Shown here piece after piece: positions 20,201-34,179 of a stretch of 64,000 nucleotides of DNA. The position numbers and the translations under genes are program-made. Each line of letters starts with the position of its first letter. Positions within the stretch are counted from its first letter, which is position 1. The notes beneath the pieces were generated by a model, which saw only the letters and a list, made by a program, of their open reading frames with translations, did no database searches and had not been told where the DNA came from. The DNA is from Mesorhabditis belari (lineage: Eukaryota > Nematoda > Chromadorea > Rhabditida > Rhabditidae), in NCBI GenBank assembly GCA_958450365.1, contig CAUEEP010000743.1:7084501-7148500 (forward strand). Direction: 5' to 3'.

Positions 20201-23200
20201 TATTTACACAATATCATTTATTTACACGAAATGTAAAGAGAAAAATCGAAAAAGAGAGTCAACCACGACCGTCACAGGGATTGAAGTTCCAATACGGTTC
20301 CAATACGGCTCCAATACGGTTCTTTTTTGATCTAATACGGTTCCAATATAGTTCCAGTACGGTTCCAATACGGTTCTTTTTTGATCTAATATGGTTCCAA
20401 TACGGTGGAACATTCCAATATGGAACATTAACCTCCCGACTAAGATACAAGGCTCTTAGCCAGTCGGCTAGGATAGTACCTTAAGCGGCCGTTCATCTAT
20501 TGCCTTTGACTCACCAAAGCATGAATCTCTTCTCTCGCCACTACATACAACTTCGAGTTTAGGCCAAGCATTGTTGAAACGCTGATGTCAATGGGGGAAA
20601 AGACAATCCTTTCTGAAATTGTTATTGAAAATATTGTAAATGTGAAGAATGTAAACCTCCATTGCTTTTCACTTCGATTAGTCTCATTCTTTCTGATGGT
20701 GGCACAACATTTCTCATCCTTTGCCTCGCCAACTTCACCACTTCAGCAGCTGTTCGATCGAGGCGAATGCTCATCGCAAAAGATGTCGTATCCGAGAGGT
20801 GAATGATTTGATTGCCTAAATAAGATTCTCTGAAAAAGTAGGCATTGAAGTGGCAAAAATAGGCAAACTTTCTGTCGTTTGTTTTTCTGTTGTAGATCTA
20901 TTGAGAATCAGCTCTAATCAGCTCTAATCAGCTCTAAAGAATAGCTCTAACTAGCTCTTGCAGAACTTACAGGTATCAGTCGGGAGTACAGGAGATGGTG
21001 CAGGGCTGAGGCTTGAATAAACCCCACATTCAAGGACAATTGATGGACGCCTTGCTAAAACGCGCATTGCTGCCTGAAATTTGAATTGAAAAGATAATTC
21101 TCTTTTTTCTTTACTTCTCGTGTGATTCGAACTTGAGCCAATTGAGCGACAAGATCTTCAAGTCCTTGATAGAGTCGACAATCCTCAAGCAGAAGACAAT
21201 ACAATTCCTAGATTTGAGGGAATAGGCTAAGCAGAGAAATTCCTTAGTTTTAAACATTGTTTTATGTATTTTTTAAAACCTTAAAATTCGCTCACCTCAA
21301 TAAAAGCATTGCCAGCTGGATCAAGAAAAAAGTGGAGTCCAAGTGTGTCCACCCAAAATGCAAGAAAATGAATCACTCGCTTTTTCGCGATCATTCGAAG
21401 ATTCCAATCCAATTCAATCACTTTTTTCTACAGAAAAATTTCTAAGGTTTACATTTACAAAAAACCTTTCCAATGTAATAGTTTCTAAGGAAATTGCAGA
21501 GAATATTCGTAGGCATGTAAATGGTGTGTGTGAGGACGAAATCTTCGAGAAATGTATCATTTGAGTCGTCAGCATCTAGAGATCGTTTTTTTGGCTTTGG
21601 CTTAGGCTTAGGATTTGGCTTAGGCTTAGGCTTAGGCTTTGGCTTTGGCTTTGGCTTAGGCTTAGGCTTTGGCTTTGGCTTTGGCTTTGGCTTAGGCTTA
21701 GGCTTAGGCTTAGGATTTGGCTTAGGCTTAGGCTTAGGCTTTGGCTTTGGCTTAGGCTTAGGCTTAGGCTTAGGATTTGGCTTAGGCTTAGGCTTAGGCT
21801 TTGGCTTTGGCTTAGGCTTAGGCTTAGGCTTAGGATTTGGCTTAGGCTTAGGCTTAGGCTTTGGCTTTGGCTTTGGCTTAGGCTTAGGCTTTGGCTTTGG
21901 CTTTGGCTTAGGCTTTGGCTTTGGCTTAGGCTTTGGCTTTGGCTTAGGCTTTGACTTTGATTTTGGCTTTACCAATTCTTGTCTCCAACACATACTCGAT
22001 CATTTTCTGAGCAAGACCAGCGAGTACAGAGTAACTGAAAGCTTGAACTTTGCTCGTTTTCTTTGCTAGCTCACCAGCATTGCAATTCACTATCATCAGC
22101 TATAGCAGCTCCTCTCATCATTGTCATTCTCTCCAACACTAACACATCATCACCTAAATTAACAGTACAAATTGAAGAACAATACAGATGTTTACACTCA
22201 CTTCGATCTTTTAATCTCACTGTATTTGCTTCGACCTCGAGAAGGACTCTAAATTTCTTAAGAGTAAAGAATAGATATTGATAGTTGAACCTATTAAAAT
22301 CGTGTTTATCAACGATGAGAAAATGTGAGTCTTCATCGCGAAGAATGACGGTTGTAGCACGAGGTGAATCGCTTACAAGACACAATTTTCCGAAATCATC
22401 TCCTTCTCGCAAATGAGTGACAACACCCTGTTGATTTCCTTTGCTATTTTTCTTTTTAAACATTTACCTTTCCATGAATCGTCACTTCAACACCGCCTTT
22501 CAAAATGATATACCAGCATTTCGCTCGATCACCTTGATGATAAAGGACAGTGCCTGAAAAAGAGTGTATATAGAATAGTGTACAGTATGATATGGCTGAA
22601 TACAGTACTGTACTTTCTTCTGATATAGTAGTGTAATCAAGAATTGAAAGATGCCAATCTCTTCTCCAAGATAGACTAATAAGTTTCCGTTTTCCTCTAA
22701 AACTTTCGACCATTTAAAACCGCGTTCCAATTGATAGCCTCAATAAAATGAATAGCTCCAATCGATTCACGGATCCCGAAAACCCCTGGATACAAATTCA
22801 CGGCTCAATACCTTCTTTTTATATCATCTACAATGCAAAAGTAAAATCCTGTAAATGACTGGCAACGTGTTCTTTGTGAGCGTGCACAATCGCCCTTCAT
22901 CTGGCAAACCGCTCGGGCATAAGGTGCTTTCTTTTCGCCTTCAGTTTTCCTTGTCGTCGTCGTCGTATTTTTACTGTTTTTCCCGGTCACTATGCCCAAC
23001 TTTTTTGGGAACTTTTGTCTTAAATTTCTTCCTATTTTGTCCTTCAAGTTTTTTCTTTCTTTTTCATTACCTGCATGTGTATGAGACTCAATTCCAATTA
23101 CAGAGGCAAGTTCCCGTTTCACCATCGTAGATAAATGAGCAAGAGCCTAGAAAAGAAATGCTTAATTTACATTGATGAACACACCTTTACATGAAGAAGC

Positions 23201-26200
23201 TCATTGTAGACAAGATCCAATTCCTCTGGGGTACGATCATGTGGACTGAAATGGTCATTTGTTCTGTCTTTGTCTTGTCTTTATCTTGTCTTTGTCTTAT
23301 CATTATCTTTTTTTTAGAAACTTACGCTCTAGTGAGAATCATCCGAAATAGAGCATCTAGACCGGCGGTGTTGAGGAAAAGAATTGCCGCGATGAGCTCA
23401 TCAGTGCTCACCGAAGCCGTGGTGTGCATGGTGACCGCGTCAAAGAAAGCCTAAATGTCAATCTTTTGAAAAGATAATCTTATGCTAGTTAGCAGCCTGA
23501 AATTCACCTTTTCCCCAGGCAATGGTGTGCCCGGTTCCTCATCTCTTCCATACGGTTCAGCCTCTTCTTCTTCTCTATCAATCGCTCGTTGCCATTCCTC
23601 AATGTTCCATCGATAGAAAGTCATCTGATCCACGAATCGCTGTTCACCGCTTGCTAAAGTTCTTCTTCTCCGTTGTCTTTCCTTCTTTCTCCAGGCTTCT
23701 TTCTCTTCTTTCTCTTTCTGTCTTTCCTTCTTTCTCCAGGCTTCTTTCTCTTCTTTCTCTTTCTGTCTTTCCTTCTTTCTCCAGTTAAGGTACCGGATAG
23801 CTCAGTGGTTAGTGCAGTGGCCTGGAAGGCAAAGGAAAGCAAGGTCGAGGGTTCAATCCCTCAATCAATTGGCTACAATCCGGAAATCTACTTTTTCTTG
23901 CCAATTGTTTCACTTCTTTATTAGAAAACTACTTTATCTTGCGATTCCTACACTCCTTAATTGATAAAACTTACTATGAGCAATAATATTGTACTCGAGT
24001 AAAGCCTGCCACATTCCTGTCACCTAAATTCAGCTTTTCACAGTATTTTAGAGGAGTGGTTACTTGAAATCGAGACATTGTTGACATATTAGTGCCAGCT
24101 GAAAGCGATAACTCTAACAGCCAATCAACCATTTCTGAGCCGATCATCGAAGCCGAATAAACCTATAAAAAAGTTTTCTTTCATTTTTTGCGTTAAAAGT
24201 CTACTTTTGCTCTATGTGCATGATCACAAATGAGATGAGCTTTCTGCAGTCTCATCGCGTGTCTCAACATACACCCAACTTCGACAAGTCTTGCCTCGAA
24301 CGACTGAATCTCTTCTTCATTTTCGTATCTTTTTTTGTCGCTCACCACTTGATTACTCAATCCAATCATATTTGCGTCATCGATTCGTAAATCAGTCGGC
24401 AAGTTGTCGAAATTATTTTGATTTCTCCCTAAGACTTTATATGATTTGTTTAAAGTAATTGCTTACTGTAAAAAGCCATCGTTCTTCTTTGATCTCTCTT
24501 TTTGTAAAAAGCAGGATTATTTTCATATTGACTCTCATAGCCTCCAAAACTCTCATCTAAAATAATTTGACTTATGCAAGGAAAAGTTTTTACTTATTGC
24601 GATGGAAGTGGACGGTTGACAGTCGTAAATGGAAGCTTGATGCTCAATGGTTGGCACTGGAAAAGCAGGCACACTGAAATAAATAATGATTATAGAGAAA
24701 TGACAAAAAAAACTATCTTTTAACACATTTATGAGTCAGATTCTTCATCTCAGAATGCTTTCAGTTACAAATTTTCAGGTTTACTGTCCGAAAGTCCGAT
24801 AGTCCGATGGTCCGATAGTCCGAAAAGGCAGTCAAGTTAAGAATGATTTTGTCGTGAATGTGTTTAAAATAGTCTAAGGCTTTGAATGAGTAAACCTTGT
24901 TGATGGAGGCCATTCCAGAAGATCCATCTCTCCCCCGATCCCTCCATTTATCATTGGTGTCCATGAGATCCCTGGCTCGTAAACTAAACAAAAGATTTTT
25001 TTACTAGTTTGTTGTTTTTTATTCCTTTTATTGTAAATGATAATAAGATTGAGGTCAGTCATTTCATCTCCTTTTTCTTTTTACTTTTTTTCTAGTTTCT
25101 TTTTCAATTTTTTTAATTCGATTGATTTCTATAAATGTTCTCTACAAAGTACATCTTTTTTATGATCCAGTCATTAGTCATTATCCTGCTCAAATTTCAC
25201 CTGTTTGGTCAGCGAGCATGTCTTGAATCACCTGGATGTACGGCGAGAGGTGGTCAGCGTGCTTCTAAATATATGTGGTGTCCGATTTAGATTTCCGTCC
25301 GATTTAGATTGAATCTAAATCGGACGTCATAGATTGAACTTATCGCGGACGTCCGATTTAGATTACAGTCATATCGGACGTCCGATTATTCAATCTAAAT
25401 CTTATATGGATGAACAATAATATAAACATGCTAATATATGTTCTTAAGCGTTTCTGTAGTTTTGTGCATTTTCAAAGGTCTTTATTGATTACAGTCTATA
25501 TCGGACGTCCGATACAGATAGAACAATAATAAACGTGCTTAACATATGTTCTTTGAAAATTTCTTTGAAAAGCGCAGAAAATTGCAAAAAACGCAAGAAC
25601 ATATATAGCACGTATTATTGTTCGATCGTATCGGACGTCCATAAGACGTAATCTAAATGGACGTCCGCGATAAGTTCAACTAAATCGGACGTCCGATTTG
25701 ATTCAATCTAAATCGGACGGAAATCTAAATCGGACACAACATATATAAATTTGTTAAATAAAAGCTTTATCACTCACATTGTAAATGGAGCAAAAGTGTT
25801 GTTGAGGGATTCGCACAAACTCCGAAGCGCGAGTCACTCGAGCCGCACAGCAATGTTTCTGCAATAAGTACAGTACTTTACGTATTGTAGTACTGTACGT
25901 ACAGTACGTACGTAAAGTACTGCAATACGTAAAGTACTGGACAATGAAATATGATATTTGAAAAACGATCGTCACTTTCGCGCGTCTGTAACGTCTGTAA
26001 CACGTCTGTAAGTAGGTTTTGTTCGTTTCATGAATGAAAGTCAAATCTTTTAGCAGCAATGGGACAAATGGAACCTAGAAATGGGTTAGATGTTGAAAAG
26101 GAAATGCTATATATACAGTACTGAACAATGAAATATCATATTTGAAAAAAACGATCGTCACTTAATATTTAGAAATACGGTAAAGACAAGGGAGTTATAG

Positions 26201-27088
26201 ACGCGCGAAAGTGACGATCTTTTTTCAAATATGATATTTCATTGTCCAGTAGTGTCAATAGGACGTTCCATTACGTTTGTTCACCCGGTCAACGATCCAA
26301 AATTGGGTGTGCGGTGAATGAGAAAGGGTGGCAAAAAAAAAGATGGGAAAAGGATCGAGTTCAATTTGTGGCCCTAGAGGGGCCCGAATGTGGCCCTAGA
26401 GGGGCTCGAATTCCTCACCCACGAATTATTCACGAGAAACACCGTGCCAAAAAAATGCTCAATGAAAGAATTCTCTCACAAAATTTTACTGGTCTCCATT
26501 TCCCCTTTTTTTTCCCATCTTACAATTGCACAATTCTTTTCGTTTTCTATTCATAGATTAAGAAGTCAGTTTGTTAATTGAAAACTAATATTTTAAAATT
26601 GAAAAGTAATATTTAAAAATTCAAAAGTAATATTTAAAAATTCAAAATTTTACACTTACAGGAAAGTTGAGCTCTCCGAAAATCGCGCCGGCTGAGAGTG
26701 AGCAAATTGGGTGAACGCTGCCGTCCTGAATTTTGATTATAGAATTTTGATTATAGAATTGATTCACCTGATGAGTTAAATAGAGTTGCACTTGACCGGA
26801 GAGCAAGAGATACCAACATGAAGTGGGATCATCGACGGCAAACACTGAAATGCCTCGATGAAATCCTTTTCCACAACAACGATGATCATCATTGTTCTGG
26901 CTGAGATTCAGCGAGACATCGTTAGGGTTTTTTTTGGTGGGTCTTTGTTGGTTGAAGAGAAAAAAGGACGATAAGAGACCACCTTGAGCCGTGTCGCCTA
27001 ATGAGCCGTAGCGCCTTCTCGCAACCAAAAAAAAAATAGGAGAAAGAAAACGGGATGCGAATCCCAGAAAGCTTTTTGTCCTATGCAT
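17234..27088 (-). CDS. epac-1: EPAC-type Rap guanine-nucleotide exchange factor, cAMP-regulated
   Basis: Exchanges GDP for GTP on Rap when cAMP binds. Domain order reads as in vertebrate EPAC2. First cyclic-nucleotide domain: [15 protein letters not shown] and [11 protein letters not shown] (about 26855-26660), ending with the exon 25778-25861. DEP domain: [17 protein letters not shown] (24064-24162) and [15 protein letters not shown] (23975-24023). Linker: [13 protein letters not shown] and [15 protein letters not shown] (about 23240-23080). Second cyclic-nucleotide domain: [17 protein letters not shown] (22468-22553), [11 protein letters not shown] and [12 protein letters not shown] (about 22440-22320). 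[19 protein letters not shown] (about 22000), [16 protein letters not shown] (21476-21575) and the exon 21296-21427. RA domain: about 20800-20520. [21 protein letters not shown] (about 19900), [14 protein letters not shown] (about 19170), [17 protein letters not shown] (17879-17985), and the C-terminus [19 protein letters not shown] with stop 17234-17236. The N-terminal start (27088) is only the longest in-frame ATG and is uncertain. Confidence 0.93.
17415..17701. mobile_element. Palindromic TA-flanked MITE (TACCGTATTTC family), copy A
   Basis: TACCGTATTTCTTCGAATAG at 17415 returns inverted to 17701, with arms through AAGGGCTGCTACGCAGGAGT and AAAGCTTTCAATGAAGTGCT. The left flank (17390-17414) holds part of another arm. 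It lies in the last EPAC intron. Confidence 0.8.
18025..18484. mobile_element. Palindromic MITE (TACAGTACTGGACAATG family) carrying a nested MITE
   Basis: Ends TACAGTACTGGACAATGAAA and TCATTGTCCAGAAGTGTGTA are inverted repeats; AACTCCCTTGTCTTTGAG-type sequence lies inside. Relatives: 19374-19631 and 26114-26256, plus a single end at about 25923-25995. In an EPAC intron. Confidence 0.75.
18110..18397. mobile_element. MITE copy B (TACCGTATTTC family), nested; empty site known
   Basis: 288 bp including both flanking TA dinucleotides. Terminal inverted repeats TACCGTATTTCTTCGAATAG. It splits AACACTAA-TA-GTTTAAAC, and the unsplit version is at 19527-19542. Confidence 0.9.
18775..19042. mobile_element. 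TA-flanked MITE with TACCGTAAATACTGTAATAG ends
   Basis: TACCGTAAATACTGTAATAG at the left end returns inverted (CTATTACAGTATTTACGGTA-like) at the right. Inner arms pair through GGGGTACTATT and CTACGC. It lies in an EPAC intron next to the exon of the [11 protein letters not shown] motif. Confidence 0.75.
19374..19631. mobile_element. MITE (TACAGTACTGG family) without the nested insert
   Basis: Ends TACACTACTGG and CCAGTACTGTA; interior matches 18025-18484 but contains the uninterrupted AACACTAATAGTTTAAAC at 19527-19544. Confidence 0.75.
20283..20412. repeat. Tandem TTCCAATACGG / TCTTTTTTGATCTAATACGG repeat in an EPAC intron
   Basis: GGTTCCAATACGG-type units plus two copies of a longer GGTTCTTTTTTGATCTAATA unit, about 11 bp and 60 bp periods. 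Open frames here are artefacts. Confidence 0.75.
21591..21961. repeat. Telomere-like TTAGGC/TTTGGC array filling an EPAC intron
   Basis: About 60 uninterrupted hexamers, GGCTTA mixed with GGCTTT, with occasional GGATTT. TTAGGC is the nematode telomere unit. The array starts after the donor of the VLETRIG exon and ends about 15 bases before the acceptor of the exon 21476-21575. Long KPKPKP and GLGLGF frames are by-products. Confidence 0.92.
23655..23782. repeat. 48-bp tandem repeat (about 2.5 copies) in an EPAC intron
   Basis: TTCCTTCTTTCTCCAGGCTT plus TCTTTCTCTTCTTTCTCTTTCTGTC repeats with a 48-bp period. It lies immediately upstream, in gene sense, of the exon 23508-23653. Confidence 0.8.
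23788..23883 (+). repeat. tRNA-like unit with CCGGAT/ATCCGG closing stem
   Basis: CCGGATAGCTCAGTGGTTAG (A-box region) and GAGGGTTCAATCCCTC (B box and T arm). The acceptor partner ATCCGG comes about 20 bases too late. It looks like a tRNA pseudogene or SINE head related to 12148-12282. In an EPAC intron, opposite strand. Confidence 0.5.
25270..25748. mobile_element. MITE of the TATATGTTGTGTCCGATTTAG family in an EPAC intron
   Basis: Ends TATATGTGGTGTCCGATTTAG and AAATCGGACACAACATATATA. Inside are nested short palindromes around ATCGGACGTCCGAT and GATTGAATC. Two more copies form 43747-44932. Confidence 0.8.
26010..26112 (-). pseudogene. Partial duplicate of an EPAC GEF-domain exon inside an EPAC intron
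   Basis: 26010-26135 repeats 17921-18045 with only a few changes: the 5' 65 bases of the [17 protein letters not shown] exon, its upstream intron, and the start of the neighbouring MITE. The acceptor is still present (TTTCTAG), but the exon's donor side is lost and the orientation is that of the gene. It sits between the exons of the first cyclic-nucleotide domain, about 8 kb from the source. Confidence 0.85.
26114..26256. mobile_element. Short MITE (TACAGTACTGG family) next to the duplicated exon
   Basis: TACAGTACTGAACAATGAAA and its inverse TTTCATTGTCCAGTAGTG; the inside keeps the CGATCGTCACTT/AAGTGACGATC arms. Confidence 0.75.
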
Positions 27089-27234
27089 AGGGAAATGCTT
27101 CGATTTGCGAAAATGTCACTCAATGTAAATGGGAAACATTTGAATTGAGTGATAAATTTGGAAATTGCAAAAAGTTAATGAACTATAAAGGAATTGCTAA
27201 TAGACATTAACTAATAGAAGTTGAAAAAAGCGAT

Positions 27235-27312
27235 TTACAAACTTACAGACTTACAGGCTTACAAACTTATAGACTTACAGACTTACAGGCTTACAGACTT
27301 ACAAAAATGACT
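27235..27312. repeat. 10-bp tandem repeat (GACTTACAGG)n
   Basis: About eight copies of ACTTACA(G/A)(G/A)CTT upstream of the EPAC N-terminal exon. Confidence 0.75.
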
Positions 27313-29024
27313 TACAAACGACTCCGTTTTGAACCCGATCTGGATGGGGATCGGAAACGGCAGTGAGGGCCCGAAGGAGGGGATCGGGCACTGAACGGAG
27401 TGGGCCCAATCCCCGCACACGCCCCAGAAGCCCCTCCATCTGTAAATCTTTTTCTTTTTTCTTTGCCTTTCAAAAAACTATTGTCTCAAAATGTTTGAGA
27501 AATTCTTTTGAGAAAATTCGATAGAATTCTTATCATTTTTCTTTGCAAACCTTTAACACAAAATTTTTATGCTTTTATATTCGCTGATTCGCTTTTATGT
27601 GCTCAAAAAAAAGTGCCTACATTCTCAGGGAATTAGGATCAACAATGTGGTCACTTTTGAGAGAAATGATTCAAATTTCAAAGCACAAAAAACCAAATTT
27701 AGTTAATTTGGCTTTCTGCTTGTTAGCTGTCTAATCGTGTTCAATTTACTACACCTTATTGAAAGCTCAATTCGCATCACCGATATCCGTTGACGATTGC
27801 CCGCTTTGAAATCTCATCTTAATCATCTTCTCTAGAATCTAAAAAGGAATCCACATCAAACATCTAATACGATTATTTTTTCTCAAATTTCAGAAGAATT
27901 TGACGCAAAAGGGAAACCGAGAAAAAGCTTGCGAAAGATGAAATAAAGATTCAAACGATAAGATGCGATGATGAGAATTGACAGGAAATTACGATTAACA
28001 TAGCGGAGCAAGAAGAGCAAAACAGACACGATTAACAGAGCAAAAAGAAATGAAAAGGGCCATCCAGGGCAGAAACGATTGGAGGAAAAGAGGGGAAGCG
28101 ACCAGGAAAAGCAACTCTTTTCGATCGAAAAAGGGAAAAGAGGCAAAGAAAAGAAAGGGATAGAAAAAGCAAGTAAAAAGAGAAGCTCGGCGATGTCGGG
28201 CGGATGGAAGAGGAATGGAAGGGGGCTGTATGGGGGCTCTCCCCTCCAGGGCCCATCGATCTCTCCAAGAGGGGTGCCCCCCTCTTGTTCCTTTTTACTC
28301 CCTCACCAACTCAACCCTTCTTCTTCGTCTTCTTCCTTTTCTTCTTCTTCTTCTTCTTTTTCTTCTATACCCATTTTTTGCGGGTTCGAGTTTCTTCTAT
28401 TCACCAAAAGTCATAAAATAATATATTGCTCTCTATTTCTTTGCACTCAATCATCTGCGTTGATCACGTTGATGGAATCAAAACGGAATTTTTTGATACT
28501 CTTGCTTTCAACAAGTACCCTCTATTCCCTAAATCTGAGTTTCCAAATTTTGATTGATATTTTGTTAAGTTTTCCCCCAAACCCATCCCTCGGGAGACTC
28601 TTTTCTCCTCGAAAATTCACTGACTCGCATTCAATTCTCGTGAGAACAAAGAATGAACTCCCCAAGAATTTTTTCATTGTTAGCTTTATCAACTATTTAT
28701 TCTCAAGAAAGAAAACAGAATAAAAACAATTGTTCCAAAAAGGTGTACTTTGTAGATGAGAACATTTGGAGCAATGAATCGAATTATTGAAAAAAGAAAA
28801 CAGAAAAAAAAGTAAAAAGGAAAAAAGGAGGGGGGAGACGAAACGACGACTGACCGCAACATTATCATCGTAAAAAATACCTCGTATTCAAAAAGGAAAG
28901 AGGTGTTGATCGGTATGGTGAAAATGGGGGGAGCGATTTAGGTGTTATGAACGAGGGACCGATGGGGATTGATGGATTGACTGATGGCTGGATAAAGGTG
29001 GATAAATGATCAATTAATCCCTTC
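27313..29024. other. Intergenic between EPAC and gsp-2
   Basis: Contains a GC-rich patch (27325-27440), a TC-rich run TTCTTCTTCTTCTTC (28318-28365) and AT-rich DNA. Open frames at 28079-28723 have no splice or family support. EPAC promoter and gsp-2 3' UTR must lie here. Confidence 0.45.
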
Positions 29025-31674
<2,650 letters not shown>

Positions 31675-33175
31675 CAGCTTCGCTCACTCACCCCCTAAAA
31701 CGCATATTTTGAAATCAAATCGATAAGAAAGGCGTATCTTGAAATAAAATCGATAAGATAGATTTCAAGGGTAAATCCTAAAATAAAATCCTAAATTTTT
31801 AAAAAAGTTGTCAAAAACATCAATCAGTTGCTAAAACAAATGTCAACAAATTTTTCTTTAATTCTTTAAATTTAGACAGGTGAAAGGGTAAAAATCAAGA
31901 TCAATAACAAATGCAAATATATGTGAAACGAGAAGGTTAATAGCAGGAAGGAAAAGGAAAGAGAAATGGGACGAGGCGAAGAGAATTGTCGAAAAAGAAA
32001 GAGGATGGGGGATTTGTGGGGGAAATTGAATGAGAGACATGGGATGAGAAAGAAAGAGAAAAGAAAAAGAAAAGAAAAACGAGCGGGGAATGGAAAAGGC
32101 GCGATGAGACCCGACGGGAGAAGATTGGGGAAGGGGAACGGGGAGGGGACACGCGACGCGCGAGGGAGGACGCACAACAACACTTGCACATAGAGGAATG
32201 GGAAAGGAAAAAACCCGGCGAATCTCATCGAGAATTCACCCTTCAAAATTGCATAGACTTTTTCACCCAGCTGAAACAAATGAGGCTATAAAAATCGGAA
32301 AATTTGAAAAGAAATATATTGAGATAGCTGTGAAAGTTGATTTGAAAAAGAAACTTTCTCTGATTGTTTGTTCAAAACGGTAAGAGAAGTTTAGAGAATT
32401 GATTTGGCGAAGATTACGTTCTATTTCAAACTTTTTTGACTACTTTTTCATTAATTGATGCTCCTAGGGGATATTATTTAAAAAATAATGAGGAGATTTA
32501 AAAGAAATAAACAACTGATATGCATCAATGGTCAAGAAAAAATTGTTGTATTAAGCAAAAGAAAATTTTGACGGGAAAAAATCGAAGATTTACAACCTAC
32601 AGAGCTCAGGGTTTAGCACATGATACATGAATGAACAAAAAAAATCAACTGTTATCGAATTCAAAAATAAACGTGTGAAGAAAAAAAAATGAGCAAACGG
32701 GGAAGAGCAGGTGAATTCATTTGCTCGTTTATTCTCCCTTTCCTTTCTTTTACAATAACAAGGTGATTCATGAATGTTCGATTGGATGCACGATTCTCCC
32801 CCATTTTTCCCCCAATCTTTCATTTCAACCATTTATTTGAGCATAAAACTATTACCACCGTTTTTTTGAAGTTATTTACAAATCGTTACAAATCGTTACA
32901 AATCGTTTTGCTCTTTTTCATCATGACTGAGCTTTTTGATACAATAATTCCCCTACTAGAGTAATTCCTACGATAGACTACTCCATTTTCTAGTGTATAT
33001 TACTTTTTAAACCCTGGAAAAGTGCTAATTAATTGAACCAACGAACTCTTAAAAAATAAATGTCGCTTTAATGCAGTTAGCAGAAACGTTGATGCAGTTA
33101 CCATCAGCGTTGATGCAGTTAGCATCAACGTAGTCATGTTGATTTCATATTTGTTTATTGTCATATTGATTTGTT
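31675..33175. other. Intergenic, gsp-2 upstream region
   Basis: Divergent space between gsp-2 (-) and the nuclear receptor (+). Holds a purine-rich plus-strand run (31945-32170), short tandem repeats (ACAAATCGTT at 32878-32905; GATGCAGTTA at 33070-33125) and AT-rich DNA. No gene supported. Confidence 0.45.
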
Positions 33176-34035
33176 TATCCGGAAAGTCTTGCTCACCTTT
33201 TTGAAATTTTCTTTTATAAATGAATAATTAGCCGATAAACGATAAACGTATGATTTGCCTTAAATAAAAAAGATTAACTATTACATTTAGCTCATTTTTA
33301 GACAAATTTGAGTCCGCTTTAAAGCAAATCCGAACAGGAATTCTTATTTTTCCAAAAATCCTTACATATAGAATGAGAAAAGCTTAGTGAAATGTTATGA
33401 AAATTTGTCTATTTGCCTAAGTTTTCATTCTCTATCTTTTGTCTTTTGATATCAAAATAGGTTTCTGTGAAAAAAAAGGTGCTCAAAATACAGTGTGGTG
33501 CAAAAAAAATTGGGCCAGTTCTCGGCAGAAGTTATTTTGCAAAGAATAAAAAAAAATTCAATAAAAGTTTAAAAGAAATTAGAGGTTTTAAGTAGCCCAT
33601 TACTTCTAGTTTCCATAACGCATAATCATAAGACGTAACAATTTATCATTTTCGTAAAAAAAAAGACATTATCCAAAATATGGTCTGAAACAATGGTGCA
33701 AAAAAAAATGGGCCAAGATAGAAAACAGACATAATATCAATACTTTGTCGGTTCTCCGTTTGCATTAATGAGACGGCCTTGATTCGCCTAGGCATCGAGA
33801 GGACAAGATCACGCAGGATGTATAGGTGCTCAAATCAAAACTTTAACTTTCATCGTTTTGCCCCCCTTCACACCTTTAAAAAGATTAACTAACGCGAGCT
33901 TTTCAGCTTTTCTTAAAGGGTAATTTGTAAATAAATAATAGAAATTTTTGAACAAACAAACCATAGTTCGATTGGTTCATTATTCATTTCAAAAAGTAAA
34001 CTTGAAAAAAAGCAGACAAGACTTTCCGGCTAATA
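33176..34035. mobile_element. Mariner-type MITE with Tc1-family debris inside
   Basis: TATCCGGAAAGTCTTGCTCA at the left is matched by AGACAAGACTTTCCGGCTAATA at the right. A second element starts at once (TTAGCCTGTCCAGAAAGTC, 34041). The interior contains Tc1-type ends at about 33491 and 33694 and a transposase remnant. Confidence 0.6.
33733..33812 (-). pseudogene. Tc1-family transposase, C-terminal remnant
   Basis: Minus strand reads LRDLVLSMPRRIKAV, then after a frameshift NANGEPTKY and a stop, as at the C-terminus of Tc1-family transposases. It lies about 15-40 bases from a terminal-repeat-like GGCCCATTTTTTTTTGCACC. The rest of the gene is missing. Confidence 0.7.
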
Positions 34036-34179
34036 TATTAGCCTGTCCAGAAAGTCTTTTCGTTTCTTTTCGTACTTCTGTTTAAAACCAAAAAATTTAC
34101 CAATTAAACTACGGTTTTTATTAGAAAGATCAATTGTTTTTTTTGCAAAATAACAGTACAACGGATTTCAAATGTCTTC

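Noticed and set aside
21442..22069. Long KPKPKP (minus) and GLGLGF (plus) open frames
   Set aside because: They come from a hexamer array lying in an EPAC intron; every frame of such an array stays open.
25754..26059. A single exon joining [15 protein letters not shown] to the first cyclic-nucleotide domain
   Set aside because: The open frame runs by chance from the copied GEF-exon fragment through MITE DNA into the real exon 25778-25861, which has its own acceptor.
28079..28723. 214-codon open frame on plus strand
   Set aside because: TC-rich low-complexity core, no family resemblance, no splice context, and it covers clearly non-coding AT-rich DNA.
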